From contig CAJUNA010000013.1 of NCBI GenBank assembly GCA_910587645.1, positions 62,001-126,000 on the forward strand: a DNA stretch of 64,000 nucleotides, in the 5' to 3' direction. The notes under the pieces were generated by a model. That model was not told the DNA's origin, made no database searches, and saw only the letters and a program-made list of their open reading frames with translations. Position numbers and translations under genes: made by a program. Shown piece after piece: positions 1 through 8,072 of this stretch; the stretch's first letter is position 1; each line of letters opens with the position of its first letter. The DNA is from an uncultured Oscillospiraceae bacterium (GTDB taxonomy: Bacteria > Bacillota > Clostridia > Oscillospirales > Oscillospiraceae).

Positions 1-2
1 TC

Positions 3-320
3 CAGGACGGGGATGTGAACCATGTGGTCTCCTGTGACTATGCGCTGCACCGGATCATTATGGAGAAATCCCATCTGCCCCGGGTTATCAAGGCGTGGGA
101 GGAATTGAACTTCGGCAGCATTGTGGCGAGCATCAGCAGTGATGCCTACCAGGCTGGCCTGGCAAAGCGGCAGTTTAAAATCCACAGCGTCCTGGTGGAT
201 GTCCTCCGGGGCGGCGACACAACGGCCATCCGCCGCGCGATCTACGACCACTATATGTTCCCGGTAAAGAGCATTTTCCAAGACAGCGGCGTGTCTTTGG
301 AGAACTATAAGTTTTTCTAA
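3..320 (+). CDS. 3' end of an unrecognised protein, truncated by the window edge
   Basis: The frame is open to the left edge of the window and ends with TAA at 318-320, so at least 105 codons are visible. An in-frame GTG at 15 has no well-spaced Shine-Dalgarno site, so the gene probably starts outside the window. The visible part is soluble, mixed alpha/beta in character, with no membrane segment or metal-binding motif that I recognise. It ends in an aromatic tail (YKFF). I cannot assign a function. A near-perfect palindrome lies just downstream, before the next gene. Confidence 0.6.
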   Translation, partial: QDGDVNHVVSCDYALHRIIMEKSHLPRVIKAWEELNFGSIVASISSDAYQAGLAKRQFKIHSVLVDVLRGGDTTAIRRAIYDHYMFPVKSIFQDSGVSLENYKFF

Positions 321-341
321 GGCAGCGGTGAAAATTGGCAG

Positions 342-379
342 GTATAACCTCTTGGCAAATATTTGCCAGGAGGTTATAC
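342..379. promoter_or_regulatory. 38-bp near-perfect palindrome next to a -10 box (operator or hairpin)
   Basis: Bases 342-360 are the reverse complement of 361-379 with a single G-T wobble and no loop. The arms carry TATAACCTC and TTGGCAAA. A consensus TATAAT lies directly after it at 380-385, so the site overlaps where a promoter for the DUF3810 gene would sit. It has no T-tract, which argues against a simple terminator. It is more likely a binding site for a dimeric repressor, but this is inference. Confidence 0.5.
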
Positions 380-424
380 TATAATAAAGAGGAAACTTGT
401 CCAAAAGCGGAGCGGGAGGTTTAT

Positions 425-1504
425 ATGAAGGCGTTTATGCTGCGGCACCGGAGGGTACATATTTGGCTTTTTGGCGTTTTGGTTCTATTTGGCATATACT
501 GGTCCGGCATCAGCAGCCCCCAGGCGGCGAACGCCGTCTCTGCCGTTACCCAGGCAATGAAGGATGGATACGCGGGGCTGTGGTATCTGTTCCCTTTTTC
601 CGTGGTGGAGTGGTTTTACGTCTTCTTTATCCTGGGGGTCATGACATGGCTGGCAGTGCTGTTCCACCGCCTGCGAACCGGGGCGGGCCGGAGGTGGGAG
701 ATTGCTTACGGCGGGATTTTAGGGCTGGTATGCCTGTTTCTGACCACCTACGGCTTTTATTGCGTAACCTGGGGCGTTAACTATTACGCCAGCGGCTTCC
801 AGGAAAAAAGCGGCGTCTACGCCCAGCCGGTGACGGTAGACGAGTTAGAGCGGGTGGCCCTCTATTTCACCGAAAGGCTGTCGGAAACCGAAGGGCAAGT
901 GAAGAGGGACGAAAACGGCGTGTTTGCCGTCCCCCGAGATGAAATTTTCGATGGCAGTACCCAGGTCTATGACAATATCTCCCAAGAGTTCCCTTTCCTG
1001 GCCCGCAGGGACCGGACGCCGAAGAAGATGGTGTTTTCCCGGCTGTTCAGCGCCATGAACTTCACCGGCTTCTACAGCCCATACACCGGGGAATCCAATT
1101 TAAACGTGGACAGCCCCGCCTGCCTGCTGCCCGCCAACATCGCCCATGAGCTGGCCCATCAGAGGGGGATCGCTTCCGAGCAGGAGTGCAATTTTCTCGC
1201 CATTGCCGCTTCCACGGCATCGGACAGCGCGGTATACCAATATTCCGGCTATCTTATGGGATACATCCAGCTCTCCAACGCCCTCTACCGGGCCGATAAG
1301 GATCGCTGGGAAGCGGTACGGAGCCTGTTGCCGGAAACGGTGCTGGTGGACTTACGGTATCACAGCGCCTACTGGGCCCAATTCGATGGCCTGACGGCCA
1401 AGGTCAGCACCACAATTTATGACAATGCCCTGAAATCTTACGGCCAGACGGACGGCATACAGAGTTATGGAACGGTTGTGGATTTGCTGGTGGCTTATTA
1501 TTGA
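425..1504 (+). CDS. DUF3810 family membrane protein with HExxH metalloprotease motif
   Basis: About 359 aa. I chose the ATG at 425, which is preceded by GGGAGG. A longer in-frame start at 335 would run through the palindrome and has no good ribosome site. Three likely transmembrane segments lie near residues 10-27, 60-80 and 93-115. A soluble domain follows with HELAH at residues 241-245, the zinc-binding signature of gluzincin-type metallopeptidases, and acidic residues shortly after it that could supply the third ligand. DUF3810 proteins are widespread in Clostridia and Bacteroidetes, and their substrate is not established. The gene appears monocistronic. Family call is confident, enzymatic role is inferred. 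Confidence 0.85.
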   Translation: MKAFMLRHRRVHIWLFGVLVLFGIYWSGISSPQAANAVSAVTQAMKDGYAGLWYLFPFSVVEWFYVFFILGVMTWLAVLFHRLRTGAGRRWEIAYGGILGLVCLFLTTYGFYCVTWGVNYYASGFQEKSGVYAQPVTVDELERVALYFTERLSETEGQVKRDENGVFAVPRDEIFDGSTQVYDNISQEFPFLARRDRTPKKMVFSRLFSAMNFTGFYSPYTGESNLNVDSPACLLPANIAHELAHQRGIASEQECNFLAIAASTASDSAVYQYSGYLMGYIQLSNALYRADKDRWEAVRSLLPETVLVDLRYHSAYWAQFDGLTAKVSTTIYDNALKSYGQTDGIQSYGTVVDLLVAYY

Positions 1505-1544
1505 GGGGTTCTCGGGCTGTGCCCCCCCCCGGGCATAAAAAGGA

Positions 1545-1565
1545 GCCGCTGTCATAGACAGCGGC
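1545..1565 (-). terminator. Terminator hairpin downstream of hpf
   Basis: A perfect 9-bp stem with a 3-base loop (GCCGCTGTC/GACAGCGGC). Read on the minus strand it is followed by TCCTTTTTA, a usable T-tract. It lies about 120 bases after the hpf stop and also serves as a boundary with the convergent DUF3810 gene. Confidence 0.6.
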
Positions 1566-1687
1566 CCAGGCGGGTGGGATATTGGAAAGCTTCCGTAACA
1601 TATACTACATCAAATACGCCCTATTGTCCATAGGAGCTTTTGCCGGTTTCACAGAACCTTTGTCGTTTTCTGGAGAACAGCTCAAAA

Positions 1688-2230
1688 TTATTCTTCCACA
1701 CCGTCCGTTTCCAGTAGGCCATATCCGCCGTCCTTCCGGCGGTAGACAATGCTGACAACGTCCTCCGTGTTGCGATAGACGAAAAAGTCGTGGCCCAGCA
1801 GATTCATCTGCAAAATCGCTTCATCCTCGCTCATGGGTTTCACAGCCACATGCTTAGTACGCACTACCTGGAACTCGGTCTCTTCGCTGACATCAAATTC
1901 AGCCGGTACGCTGGGTACCAGGGCCTCCTGACGCAGGCGCTTGGACAGCCGGGTTTTGTTCTTGCGGATCTGGCGGTCAATAGTGGAGCAGGCCGCATCG
2001 ATGGCGCCGCGCATGTCGCCGTCTCGGGAATCCTCCTGGGCGCGGAAGAGAGTACTGCCGCTGCGAATGGTGATCTCTACCACACAGCGGTGTCCCTTTT
2101 CTACCGCGAAGGTCACAAGTGCGTTGGCATCCTCCCGGAAATAACGGTCCAATTTGGAGATTTTTTTCTCCGCGTACTCCTTGATGGAATCGTTGAGGGA
2201 CACCTTTTTGCAGGTAAATGTGAACTTCAT
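1688..2230 (-). CDS. hpf: Ribosome hibernation promoting factor, long form
   Basis: 180 aa, the length of the long HPF (also called YvyD/RaiA-like) found in Firmicutes. Residues 1-100 form the ribosome-binding domain (start MKFTFTCKKVSL, beta-alpha-beta-beta-beta-alpha pattern) that occupies the tRNA and mRNA sites of the 30S subunit. Residues 125-178 are the C-terminal dimerisation domain that joins two 70S particles into inactive 100S dimers, including VRTKHVAVKPMSEDEAILQM. An AAGGAG site precedes the ATG. It is a single gene with its own promoter at 2271-2299. Stationary-phase or stringent control is likely by family. Confidence 0.95.
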   Translation of the reverse strand: MKFTFTCKKVSLNDSIKEYAEKKISKLDRYFREDANALVTFAVEKGHRCVVEITIRSGSTLFRAQEDSRDGDMRGAIDAACSTIDRQIRKNKTRLSKRLRQEALVPSVPAEFDVSEETEFQVVRTKHVAVKPMSEDEAILQMNLLGHDFFVYRNTEDVVSIVYRRKDGGYGLLETDGVEE

Positions 2231-2270
2231 ACGATCGCTCCTTTCTTGCTTCTCCTTTGGGGATGGCCTT

Positions 2271-2299
2271 AGTATACCATTTTTTGTCTGATTTGTACA
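2271..2299 (-). promoter_or_regulatory. Sigma-A type promoter of hpf
   Basis: On the minus strand TGTACA (2294-2299), a 17-base spacer, then TATACT (2271-2276). It lies about 40 bases upstream of the hpf start codon. Confidence 0.65.
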
Positions 2300-2334
2300 G
2301 TCCTATTTTCCTGTTTCTGGATTTTTTTAGCAAA

Positions 2335-2369
2335 CCTCCCTGACGGTGGTCTGTCCACCGCCAGGGAGG
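2335..2369 (-). terminator. Hairpin after the SpoVB-like gene
   Basis: A 15-bp stem with one mismatch (2335-2349 with 2355-2369) and a 5-base loop, starting about 10 bases after the flippase stop codon. The T-tract on the minus strand is short, so termination may be partial. Confidence 0.5.
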
Positions 2370-2379
2370 TCACTTTTTC

Positions 2380-3984
2380 TTACAGCCGCAGAAGCTTCGC
2401 CAGTTTCGCGCCGTGGGGAATCATCTTCAAATCTTCCCTGGTGATCATCCGCAGGGCAATGACCAGGATCAGGTACACTATTACCGCCGCGCCTACCGCC
2501 AGCATGGTGCACAGGCTCTCCTTCACATAGCCGCCGTGAAGAACGTGGCGCAGCAAGCCGTGAACCGCCCAGGCAGTCCCTCCCATAGCGGCGGAGGCTA
2601 TCACAGGTTTAGCAAAGATAGCCAGGTAATTGGGCTTTTTTTCCAGCATATGGCTGACGATCGCCAGGTTCAGCAGGGCAATAAGGCCATAGCAGATCAG
2701 CGTCCCAATGGGCGCGCCCTTAATGTTGATGTCGGGATTGCTGACCAACGTATAATTGATGCCAACCTTCAGAGCGCCGCCTGCAAACATGGTATAAATG
2801 GGCAAATTCACCCTCCCATGGGCCTGCATGATAGAGTTGGTTAGAAGCATGACGCACACGAAAATGGACGCGATGCCAAGCATCTGCAAATGATAGGTAG
2901 CGGCAATCGCCGTCTCCCGCCGGGAGGGATACAGCAGCAGCAAAATCGGCCCCGCCAGTACCGACAACCCCGTTCCTGCCGGAATAGCCAGCATGGCAAT
3001 CAGGCGGAAGCTGGTGGTGACCACCCGGTTGACCTCCCGGTGGTCACGGCGGGTCACGGCGGCGGTCACGGCGGGAACCAGGCTGACAGCCACGGCAGGC
3101 AGGAAGCTGGAAGGCAGGTTGAACAAAGTGCTGCTGAAAATATATTGCCCATACAGCTTTGCCGCCGCCTGCTCCGTCATACCCAGCACGTTTTGAAGCT
3201 GCCCCAAGATAATGGATTGGTCCAGCGTGTTGAATAAGCTCATCCCCGCCTGCCCTATGGTAATGGGGATGCCTAAGGCCAGCAGCCGGCGGATAATCGT
3301 GCCGTAGCTCTGTGCCCGGTCAGTGCCCCACATGATCGGCCCCCGGTATTTGCGGTAGTTGGCGACCATGTAGAGCATCGCCAGCACAATGCCGGCACTG
3401 ACGCCAACAATGGCCCCCGCCGCGCCGATTTCCAGAGGATACCCGGAGCGAATGAGATACCACGCCAGCGGCAGCCCCACAGCCAGCTTGGCAAAGGCTT
3501 CGATAAACTGGGAAACCGCCGTGGGCACCATGTTCTGTCTCCCTTGGGCAAAGCCCCGGTAGGCGCACATGACCGACACGCAGATCACCGAGACCCCCAA
3601 GCATTTGATCGGCCAGTAGGCCAGAGAATTGTGCAGCATAGCGGCCAACTGCTCCGTAAACAGCAGCATAACCGCCGAACCCACTGCCCCAAGGACGACA
3701 AAGACACCCATAGCGGCATGGAAGCAGCGGCGCATCTGGGTACGCCGGTTGGTGGCGTCAGCCTCGCTGATCAGCTTGCTGAGAGCCAGCGGCAGTCCGG
3801 CGGTGGACAAGGTCAATAGAAGGGCATAAATATTATAGGCGCTGTTAAAATGTGTGACGCCCTCGTCCCCCAGGATGTTGTTCAGGGGGATCTTATACAG
3901 TGCCCCGCAGATTTTTACGAACACGGTGGATATCGCCATCACCGTGACACCGCCCATAAAGGACTGCTTCTTTTCTCTGGACAT
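2380..3984 (-). CDS. SpoVB/MurJ-like lipid flippase (MOP superfamily)
   Basis: 534 aa with about 14 hydrophobic segments along its whole length and the N-terminal pattern of the polysaccharide biosynthesis/SpoVB group (MGGVTVMAISTVFVKICGAL). Members move lipid-linked glycan precursors across the cytoplasmic membrane. SpoVB acts in spore cortex synthesis and relatives (YtgP/MurJ) flip lipid II. An AGAGG site precedes the ATG. It is the last gene downstream of the recJ-to-zinc-ribbon run, separated by about 106 bases. I cannot tell from sequence whether it is the sporulation or the vegetative flippase. Confidence 0.85.
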   Translation of the reverse strand: MSREKKQSFMGGVTVMAISTVFVKICGALYKIPLNNILGDEGVTHFNSAYNIYALLLTLSTAGLPLALSKLISEADATNRRTQMRRCFHAAMGVFVVLGAVGSAVMLLFTEQLAAMLHNSLAYWPIKCLGVSVICVSVMCAYRGFAQGRQNMVPTAVSQFIEAFAKLAVGLPLAWYLIRSGYPLEIGAAGAIVGVSAGIVLAMLYMVANYRKYRGPIMWGTDRAQSYGTIIRRLLALGIPITIGQAGMSLFNTLDQSIILGQLQNVLGMTEQAAAKLYGQYIFSSTLFNLPSSFLPAVAVSLVPAVTAAVTRRDHREVNRVVTTSFRLIAMLAIPAGTGLSVLAGPILLLLYPSRRETAIAATYHLQMLGIASIFVCVMLLTNSIMQAHGRVNLPIYTMFAGGALKVGINYTLVSNPDINIKGAPIGTLICYGLIALLNLAIVSHMLEKKPNYLAIFAKPVIASAAMGGTAWAVHGLLRHVLHGGYVKESLCTMLAVGAAVIVYLILVIALRMITREDLKMIPHGAKLAKLLRL

Positions 3985-4090
3985 GGGTTTTCCTCTTTTT
4001 CCTAAAAGTGCGGATGCTTCCGCCCTGCTTCCAATATACGAGCGGAAACCGGATTCAAGACCTGCTTTTCACCGCTGGCCGACACGCGGG

Positions 4091-4507
4091 CTATCCCCGG
4101 GAAAGAGGATTGCCGCAGTTCTGGCAGTATAGGCTCCCGGCGCTGTTCGCCCCGCCGCAGCCTGGGCAGATTAGGAGCCCTTTTAATGTCTCCTGCTCCC
4201 GCCGGTGGGCGGCCAGCTCCTCGTTGAGCCCGTCCACATACTCTAAAATCTCCTGGACACGGCCGCTGTCGGAGGGGTTGCCCCGGTGGGCAGCGTACAT
4301 GATCTCCCCCACCGCCCGCATTTGCAGGTCGATCTCCTCCCGCAGGTCGCGGACTTCCCGGGCCAGGCGGACGCGGGAGAGCAGTTCCTCCGCCCGCCGG
4401 CCTGCGGCGGACGCGCCCTCCCGAAACACGGCCGGCGCGTCCAGGGCGATCTCCCTGGCGCCTTGGGCCAGCTTGCGGAAGGAACAGGTGGTGATTTCAA
4501 ACTTCAT
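4091..4507 (-). CDS. Zinc-ribbon protein with N-terminal coiled coil
   Basis: 138 aa. Residues 1-105 are charged and helical with heptad-like spacing, suggesting a coiled coil. The C-terminus has a double CxxC ribbon (CPGCGG near residue 112, CQNCGN near 127) expected to bind one zinc ion. No signal peptide or membrane segment. A GGGGGAT site precedes the ATG, and the gene follows the uridine kinase-like gene by 12 bases, so it is part of the same transcript. The function is unknown. Such proteins are common in Clostridia and may be scaffolding or nucleic-acid contact proteins. Confidence 0.75.
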   Translation of the reverse strand: MKFEITTCSFRKLAQGAREIALDAPAVFREGASAAGRRAEELLSRVRLAREVRDLREEIDLQMRAVGEIMYAAHRGNPSDSGRVQEILEYVDGLNEELAAHRREQETLKGLLICPGCGGANSAGSLYCQNCGNPLSRG

Positions 4508-4519
4508 ACAGATCCCCCA

Positions 4520-5464
4520 TCAATCGTCGTAAATACCGCCGCCAATAAACTCCCGGATCAGGGAATCCTCGGCTACATACTTCTCGTCCAAAGCCTCAAA
4601 CAGCGGGTAGGCGTCCGCCAAATGCCGGACCTCCTCGTACCGCTCCATGTCCGGAGATACCCGCAGATGGTCGAACAAGGGCTGGGCAAAGGGCCGGATG
4701 ACGCTGATTTCATAGGGCAGGGTGCTGTCGAACATGATGCTGGCGTTGTCCTTGAAGGGGGAGATATACAGCTTCTCACCCCGGCGGACGTTGGCCCACA
4801 TGCGAACCGTTACGTCCGCCTTCCAGGCGCGGAACTTGGAATCCCGGACCGTGCGCCGCTCCAGACGGAGCCAGGTGCGCTTAAACACGACCTCCCCGCT
4901 CTCGCCGGTAATGTCGGAGCGGGCGGAAATGTATACCTTGGCGGCGGCGGGGTTGCGCCCGGTGATGATGTCGTTGAGGGCGTGGATGCCTTCGAAAATA
5001 GCAATCTCATCGCTCCCCAGCCGGAGGGGCTGGCTCTTAATATCTGAGCGCATCTGGCGGGCAAACTCAAACTTGGGAATCCGGATTTTTTCTCCGCGGT
5101 CCAAAGCCGCGAAGTGCTGGTTAAGCAAGTCCATATCCATACAGAAGGGGGATTCATAGTCGATCTGGCCTTCGCGGTTCCGGGGGGAGGTCTCCGGGTC
5201 CACCGTCTTGAAGTAGTTATCCATGGAGACGGCGTGGGAATTGATGCCCATTTGCTCCAGCTTGGCCTCGATCTTCTTTGCCGTGGTGGTCTTGCCGGAG
5301 CCGGAGGGGCCGGAGAGCAGGACGATACGGGACTTGGACAGGTTGTCCGCAATCTTCCGGGCGGCGTTCTCGATCTTCTTGTTGTAAGCCGCGTCGCATT
5401 CCTGGACGAAGCCCTGGGGGTCGCTGCGGACCGCTTCGTTGATCTGGGCGAGAGAATATGCCAT
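4520..5464 (-). CDS. Uridine kinase-like nucleoside kinase (P-loop)
   Basis: 314 aa. Walker A GPSGSGKTT lies at residues 52-60, and the region 60-230 has the phosphoribulokinase/uridine kinase fold pattern, with DNYFK after the P-loop helix and IFEGIHALND in the middle. Enzymes of this family phosphorylate uridine or cytidine with ATP or GTP. It is longer than classical Udk (about 210 aa) because of extra N- and C-terminal helices. Start chosen at an ATG with AAAGGAG. It sits 28 bases after hemZ in the recJ operon. Substrate is inferred from family only. Confidence 0.8.
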   Translation of the reverse strand: MAYSLAQINEAVRSDPQGFVQECDAAYNKKIENAARKIADNLSKSRIVLLSGPSGSGKTTTAKKIEAKLEQMGINSHAVSMDNYFKTVDPETSPRNREGQIDYESPFCMDMDLLNQHFAALDRGEKIRIPKFEFARQMRSDIKSQPLRLGSDEIAIFEGIHALNDIITGRNPAAAKVYISARSDITGESGEVVFKRTWLRLERRTVRDSKFRAWKADVTVRMWANVRRGEKLYISPFKDNASIMFDSTLPYEISVIRPFAQPLFDHLRVSPDMERYEEVRHLADAYPLFEALDEKYVAEDSLIREFIGGGIYDD

Positions 5465-5492
5465 GATTTGTTCTCCTTTCTACTCCATCGTG

Positions 5493-6959
5493 CTATATAT
5501 TCGCATAAAACGCCCGGAACGCTTCTTGGTTCGCCGTGATCTTTTCCGGACGCTGAATATACTCCTGGGGATACTTCAAATTGAATACGCGCTCAATGTG
5601 GTTTTTCGCCGGGTCTACCATCTTGGTGGAGCCGCCTGCGCCCAGGCTCAGGATGGTGTGCAGCTCCTCCATAATATAAATATTATACCACCCTGTCCCG
5701 CCGGGCCTGCACCAGCCTACGTTCTCAAAGCTGCCGGACATATACTTCTGCCGGTAGAGGTAATACGGCGCAAAGCCTGCCGCCCACAGGGCCGGGGCCG
5801 CGTAGTCCAGCATGGCGGATACCTCGTCCACCGTGGGGATGCGGGTGCCTTCCAGGGTGATGCGGCTCCCCTTCTTCAGGGAGAGGGTGTGGATGGTGAT
5901 GTTGTCCGTGCCAAAGGCAATAACCTCGTCCAAGGTACGGCGGAACCGCTCTGGCGTATCCTCCGGCAGGCCGGCAATCAGATCCATGTTCACATGGGGG
6001 AACCCCGCCTGTCCCACCAGCGCCATTGCGGCGCGGATGTCGTCCCCGCTGTGGCGGCGGCCGATGGCGGCAAGGACCCGGTCGTCCATGGACTGGGGGT
6101 TCACGCTGACACGGGTGACGCCGTTCTTTTTCAGCACCGCCAGCTTCTCCGCCGTGATGGTGTCGGGCCGTCCCGCCTCTACCGTTAGCTCAACCGCGTT
6201 GGACAGGGCGAATTTCTCCTGCAAGCGGCCCAGCAGGCGGTCCATCTGCCCCGCCGTCAACGTGGTGGGCGTACCGCCTCCCATGTAGAAGGACTTGACC
6301 CGCAGGCCAAGCTCCTCCACCATCTTCGCCGCGCTGTCCACCTCCGCCAGAAGGGCCTGCAAATACGGCTCCACCAGATGGAAGCTTTTTTCCACGCTGT
6401 TGCTGACGAAGCTGCAATAGGCGCAGCGGGTGGGGCAGAAGGGGATGCCTACATACAGGGAAATTTCATCCCTGGACAGCCCCCGCTTGGCTTCCAGCCC
6501 CGCCTTGGCGCAGGGCAGGCATAGGGTGCGGCGGGAACTAGACACATAGTAGGTATCCCGCAGGATACGATCTGTTTCCTCCTCGCTTAGCCCTTCCGCC
6601 AGCATCCCCGCCGCCAGCTTGGCGGGACGGATACCCGTCAGTGCGCCCCAGGCGGGGGTTACGCCGGTCAGGCTCCGGGCCGCTTCGAAAAAACTAAGCT
6701 TCACCGCCCGCTGCTTAAGCCGCTCCCGTCCATAGTCGTCCAGCGCGGCGGAGATATCCGCCTGGGCCGTACCTTCGGCGGTTTTTCCACCTACGGTCAG
6801 GGATGTGGCCGCATGGGCGGTCTGGCCTTCCACAGCCAGCCCTACCCGGGCGAGGTTGGCGTCCTCCCCATCGTATACGGGGCGTTCGTTGGGGAAAAAA
6901 GCCAGCAGGCTTTGCTCTACCGCATAGCGGTAGTCGTGGCCCTCAAAGATCAGTTTCAT
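5493..6959 (-). CDS. hemZ: HemZ-like radical SAM coproporphyrinogen dehydrogenase family protein
   Basis: 488 aa, matching the HemZ length. The radical SAM cluster motif C175-x3-C179-x2-C182 lies in GIPFCPTRCAYC, followed by YMGGGTPTTL and the HemN-like C-terminal region. HemZ-type proteins are annotated as oxygen-independent coproporphyrinogen III oxidases, though in anaerobes without full heme synthesis their real substrate is uncertain. About 160 extra N-terminal residues distinguish it from HemN/HemW. The start codon overlaps the stop of the preceding MBL gene (ATGA), which indicates translational coupling. Confidence 0.85.
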   Translation of the reverse strand: MKLIFEGHDYRYAVEQSLLAFFPNERPVYDGEDANLARVGLAVEGQTAHAATSLTVGGKTAEGTAQADISAALDDYGRERLKQRAVKLSFFEAARSLTGVTPAWGALTGIRPAKLAAGMLAEGLSEEETDRILRDTYYVSSSRRTLCLPCAKAGLEAKRGLSRDEISLYVGIPFCPTRCAYCSFVSNSVEKSFHLVEPYLQALLAEVDSAAKMVEELGLRVKSFYMGGGTPTTLTAGQMDRLLGRLQEKFALSNAVELTVEAGRPDTITAEKLAVLKKNGVTRVSVNPQSMDDRVLAAIGRRHSGDDIRAAMALVGQAGFPHVNMDLIAGLPEDTPERFRRTLDEVIAFGTDNITIHTLSLKKGSRITLEGTRIPTVDEVSAMLDYAAPALWAAGFAPYYLYRQKYMSGSFENVGWCRPGGTGWYNIYIMEELHTILSLGAGGSTKMVDPAKNHIERVFNLKYPQEYIQRPEKITANQEAFRAFYANI

Positions 6960-7576
6960 ACTCCCATTGCCCGCCGCATATAGGGATTGGTCTGCCGCTC
7001 CTGCTCCAGGGTGGTCAGGGTGCTGTGGCCAGGGCAGACCTTGTAGTCCCCTTCCAAATCCGCCAGGCGTTTCAAGGACTGCAACATCTGCTCCCCATCG
7101 CCCCCGGACAGGTCATACCGCCCGCAGTTTCCCGCGAACAGGGTATCCCCGCAGAGCATCACGTCCTCCACCAGCAGCACTACGCTGCCGCCGGAGTGGC
7201 CGGGGGTGTGGAGAACCTTCAGTTGCAGGCCGCCCAGGGCCAGCTCGTCCCCCTCGTCATAAGTCCGCTGGTTCTTTCCCGCGTGGGGGAAGAAGTAGCG
7301 GGGTTTGGGTTCACCGGCAGGGCAAAGTTCCTTTTCGTGGGCGTAAATGGGCAGGTCCGGCCACTTTTCCAGCAGCGCGGGAATGGCCCCTACATGATCC
7401 CAGTGGCCGTGGGTCAGAAGGATCATTTGCAGCGCCAGGCCGGACTTTTCAATCATCGCCAGCACCTTTTCCGGAGACCCGCCAGGGTCTACCACCGCGC
7501 AGACCCCCGCCGCTTCGTCTCCTATCAAATAGCAGTTTGTGCCTATGGTTCCTACGGGAATGGTATCAAAGATCAT
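6956..7576 (-). CDS. MBL-fold metallo-hydrolase (glyoxalase II-like)
   Basis: 206 aa. The metal-binding motif THGHWDH is at residues 55-61 (HxHxDH), with HTPGHSGGS and a C-terminal PGHST that supply the remaining metal ligands. This is the YcbL-like single-domain group of hydroxyacylglutathione hydrolase relatives, which usually bind two zinc ions or zinc and iron. It lies between dtd and hemZ in the same operon, as is usual in Clostridia, and is coupled to hemZ by a 4-base overlap. The physiological thioester substrate is unknown. Confidence 0.85.
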   Translation of the reverse strand: MIFDTIPVGTIGTNCYLIGDEAAGVCAVVDPGGSPEKVLAMIEKSGLALQMILLTHGHWDHVGAIPALLEKWPDLPIYAHEKELCPAGEPKPRYFFPHAGKNQRTYDEGDELALGGLQLKVLHTPGHSGGSVVLLVEDVMLCGDTLFAGNCGRYDLSGGDGEQMLQSLKRLADLEGDYKVCPGHSTLTTLEQERQTNPYMRRAMGV

Positions 7577-7606
7577 GATAATACGCGCTCCTTTTCTGTG
7601 AAAGCG

Positions 7607-8053
7607 TTAGTTCTCTTTCTCTGTATCAAATAGGATCGTAACCGGCCCATCGTTCTGAGAGAATACCTGCATATCCGCCCCGAACTCCCCGTGCTGTACT
7701 TCAAAGCCGCGCGCACGGCAATGGGACATGAATTTCTCATACAATGGCGCCGCTATATCCGGCTTCGCCGCGCCTGTGAAACCGGGACGGCGGCTGGATG
7801 TGTCCGCATACAGCGTAAACTGGGATACGGTTAAAATGCTCCCGCCTATCTGTTCCAGGCTGCGGTTCATCTTCCCGTTTTCATCTTCGAAAACCCGGAG
7901 ATTACATATCTTGTCCGCTAACTTTATGGCAGTTTCTTCCGTATCATTGGGGCCAACGCCCAGCAAAACCAAATAGCCCTGCCCAATCTGGCCGCTGACG
8001 GTTCCGCCAATCTCTACCGATGCGGAACGGACGCGGGTAACGACTGCTCGCAT
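7607..8053 (-). CDS. dtd: D-aminoacyl-tRNA deacylase
   Basis: 148 aa, the usual DTD length. Motif SQFTLYAD near residues 77-84 carries the conserved Thr, and the C-terminal NDGPVT matches the second conserved Gly-Pro motif that lines the active site. The enzyme frees tRNA from mischarged D-amino acids and glycine. An AAAGGA site precedes the ATG and only 19 bases separate it from relA/spoT. The relA-dtd pairing is a well-known Firmicutes arrangement. Confidence 0.95.
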   Translation of the reverse strand: MRAVVTRVRSASVEIGGTVSGQIGQGYLVLLGVGPNDTEETAIKLADKICNLRVFEDENGKMNRSLEQIGGSILTVSQFTLYADTSSRRPGFTGAAKPDIAAPLYEKFMSHCRARGFEVQHGEFGADMQVFSQNDGPVTILFDTEKEN

Positions 8054-8072
8054 ATCTGCGCTTCCTTTCTTT

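Noticed and set aside
335..424. 30-codon extension of the DUF3810 protein
   Set aside because: It would be translated through the palindrome and the -10 box, and the downstream ATG has a much better ribosome site.
1521..1534. Run of nine C residues as a phase-variation tract
   Set aside because: It lies after the stop codon of the DUF3810 gene and between convergent genes, so slippage would not change a protein.
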